From contig NC_082603.1 of NCBI RefSeq assembly GCF_030936135.1, positions 12,120,880 to 12,184,879 on the forward strand: a stretch of DNA of 64,000 bases. The letters run 5' to 3'. Shown in pieces: positions 61,926-64,000 of this stretch. How positions within the stretch are numbered: position 1 is the stretch's first letter; the number at the start of each line of letters is the position of its first letter. The position numbers and the translations under genes were made by a program. This DNA is from Gavia stellata (taxonomy: Eukaryota; Chordata; Aves; Gaviiformes; Gaviidae). The notes below the pieces were generated by a model. It saw nothing but the letters and a program-made list of their open reading frames with translations. It had not been told where the DNA came from and searched no databases.

Positions 61926-62731
61926 TACTCTCTAACCTGGCATCATGTCCACTGATCAGCAATTTACTTAGGCATTCTCCACTCTGATGCAAAAGGTTAA
62001 TACAGACTTTTTTTCTGACTCTTTTCTCCATCATATTATTTTGAAACTGAATATACCATATATTAGTGACACATACTTTGGTGGAAAATACCCTGTGCTT
62101 GATTCCTCTGCTTAAGGGCATGCTGTAAAGGAATAAACATTTATAAAAGCTTCCTAGTCTATTGCATAGGAAGTATTCTGTAAATCTGGGTGTAAATCTG
62201 TATGTTTCTGTGGTATTGTTTTGTGAAGGCAGCCAGCTGTTGTAAGGAGCTCAATTCACTTTTAAGCATTGTGTTGCATTAACACCTTTGTTGCTCAGTG
62301 GGGGGAAAAAATAAGTTAGTTAAGTACAGGACTACGTGGGGTTGCATCCTAATACATAAAAGGGAAACAACAGAATGCACAAAATGTTGAGGGAAGGAAA
62401 AGTCAGTTTGCAATTCTGAGCAGGTTTTACTCTTTTTTTTTTCTTTCCCTTACCCCTCTTAACTCCCCCACTCACAAAAGCAAAGCCAAACCTGTCTAAT
62501 GAAATTTAGACGTTCCCTGTAAAGACATGTTTGTGTATGTGAGGTTAAAAAAAAAAAAAATAATGGTGTGGCTGCCCATAGAAAGACTGTAAGTTAATGT
62601 TATTCGTGTATCGTTTTGTCAGGGAAGCCTCATAACTTCTGTGTTGCTGAAATCTTTATGGTAAAATGTATCTAATAAGTAGGTACCTGCAAAGAATGAG
62701 ATTTTTTCAAACTCTTGCTTTTTTTCTTCAG

Positions 62732-62860
62732 CAGCAGGAAGAAATATGGAGGAGACTTAACTTACGTGGTTGGGAAGTAAAATACCATGGTAATGATGGA
62801 GTTGATGAAGAAATACGTATAGACACTAGCAAAGAACTGCTAGAGAGAAGAAAATCCTGA
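62732..62860 (+). other. Candidate short exon with 42-codon open frame, function unknown
   Basis: A pyrimidine-rich 3' splice site (CTTTTTTTCTTCAG, with a NAGNAG choice) is followed by an open frame QQEEIWRRLNLRGWEVKYHG and on to ...ELLERRKS, ending at TGA 62858-62860. The bases are purine-rich and the residues charged, exon-like in character. The frame is in phase with CAMSAP2 exon 2, so splicing would give a truncated 175-residue product. An ATTAAA lies at 63137-63142. I do not recognise the peptide, and chance is a real alternative. Confidence 0.25.
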
Positions 62861-64000
62861 TGCTAAAAGTCCTATTCAATTAATTTACTTACTGAACGTG
62901 CTATCAGTTTTAATATAGTAATTAGACAATAATGGCATCAGTCAAATTTCTCCAGTGTCTTCTAAGGTGTTATGATGTCCCCAGGCACTCTCCAGTACCT
63001 TTTTTCTTTATTGTTAGTTATCATCATGAATTGTATTTCCTCTAAGTCAGCACATGCATATGCCTGAAAATTCTTACTTTTCCAGGTCAAAGCTTTGGGG
63101 GGAAAACCAATGCTGCTAAAGTACTATGTACTTTCTATTAAAAAAAAATTAAAATAATACCTGTATGCTTCTGGGCATTGAGGGATAATTTGTCTGGTTT
63201 TCTCAGAACATAGGAAAACTAAGAATTTATGAAACAGGCTACATGTGGCTTGGTATTATTGGCTTATACTGATTATGGGGGAGGGAGAAGGATAATACAG
63301 CCTTGCTTGTTCTAACAAGAACTGATGTCTTAATGACTTAAACACAATTATGCTCTTATCGTACATATGGCTGTAGTGTCAATTATTTTAGGTTCCTTTT
63401 CTCAAACAACTTTAAACCTTTCCCTTACTAGAGAAGATATTACCTTTCTGATTACTACAGCTTGCATTTTTTTTTCAGCTAAGGTGGGACCTTCCCTTTC
63501 AATGTGGCTTATTTGATTCTCTTCTTACCCTCCCAAATTTAGAGGGAGAACTGATTGGTCTACTCCTTTGATTCATCTTCTTCCTTAGCTACCTTTCCCA
63601 CAAATTTTGCATTCTCTTCAAACCTGATTAGCGATGAGGTTTTCTTCCAGGCCATTGGTAATAATAGTAAGAGGTGAGTTATGAGCTTACCATCCCTGTG
63701 GTTTTTCTTGGAAAATGCACCTATTCATTGCTGATTCTGTGCTCAGAGTTGCATTTTCAGCTTAGTTGACTGGATTATAAATCAATTTAGTGTATCCAGC
63801 ATTAAAAATTCTATTTAATTGGAATATCTTAGTATCAAGTTAGATGCCTTGCACTCATAATGACAGTCTTACACTTTTTAGTTACATTTGTAAGTGAATT
63901 TAAGAAGTGGCTTATGTTTTGTAAGTTCATGTTTTAATTAGCATGATCTTTTTATTATCTTTTTTTATAAATCAAGCTTCTTGTTGACTCTGAAATTATT

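Larger units (their letters stand above)
50730..64000 (+). other. CAMSAP2 intron 2 (partial)
   Basis: 13.3 kb without a CAMSAP2 exon I can recognise; the next family exon should begin SAHLAMIDTL-like and was not found. Contents are a TG/TA microsatellite at about 54090-54136, G-rich GGCGGGGGGCGAGGGGAGC near 55774-55792, three TATGAACT-type short repeats at 60406-60454, an old CR1 piece (61740-61925) and a candidate short exon (62732-62860). Confidence 0.55.

Noticed and set aside
1-64000. tRNA, rRNA, CRISPR arrays, bacterial operons or endogenous retroviral genes
   Set aside because: Looked for tRNA B-box type sequence, regular spaced repeats and retroviral pol-like frames; none was found. 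Only LINE remnants of the CR1 type are present.

Overview
This is a vertebrate nuclear-genome window, most likely from a bird. The evidence is intron-split genes with vertebrate-type protein sequence, CpG-island promoters in an AT-rich background, and several chicken-repeat-1 (CR1) LINE copies, the dominant avian retrotransposon. CR1 is also common in turtles and crocodilians, so a non-avian sauropsid cannot be excluded from sequence alone. The species was not determined.

Three genes are recognisable by their protein sequence, in the order and orientation I know from human 1q32.1: KIF14 (minus), DDX59 (minus), CAMSAP2 (plus). KIF14 is cut by the left edge. Only its CpG-island promoter (about 4.68-5.54 kb) and its first two coding exons (3081-1973 and 1591-1337) are present, ending just after the kinesin P-loop. 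DDX59 is complete in coding sequence: seven coding exons from 15878 down to 7091 give a predicted 624-residue protein with a zinc-finger HIT domain and a DEAD-box helicase core. Its promoter CpG island is at about 16.85-17.86 kb. CAMSAP2 starts at a CpG island (37.3-38.56 kb). Coding exons 1 (38544-38682) and 2 (50470-50729) are in the window and the rest lies beyond the right edge.

The stretch from 17.9 to 37.3 kb, between the divergent DDX59 and CAMSAP2 promoters, holds no gene I can support. The two CAMSAP2 introns are large and contain old CR1 fragments. A younger CR1 copy with about 190 open codons lies antisense in DDX59 intron 2.

The genes share no pathway operon-style. KIF14 is a mitotic/cytokinetic kinesin, CAMSAP2 a microtubule minus-end protein and DDX59 an RNA helicase linked to ciliary signalling. 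Points most worth checking: helicase motif II of DDX59 reads D-E-V-D rather than D-E-A-D across an exon junction; a start-stop ATG-TAA just upstream of the CAMSAP2 start doubles as a consensus splice donor; a short unrecognised open exon at 62.73-62.86 kb is in phase with CAMSAP2 exon 2; the KIF14 promoter carries a CHR/CCAAT arrangement typical of G2/M genes. I found no convincing new multi-gene system.
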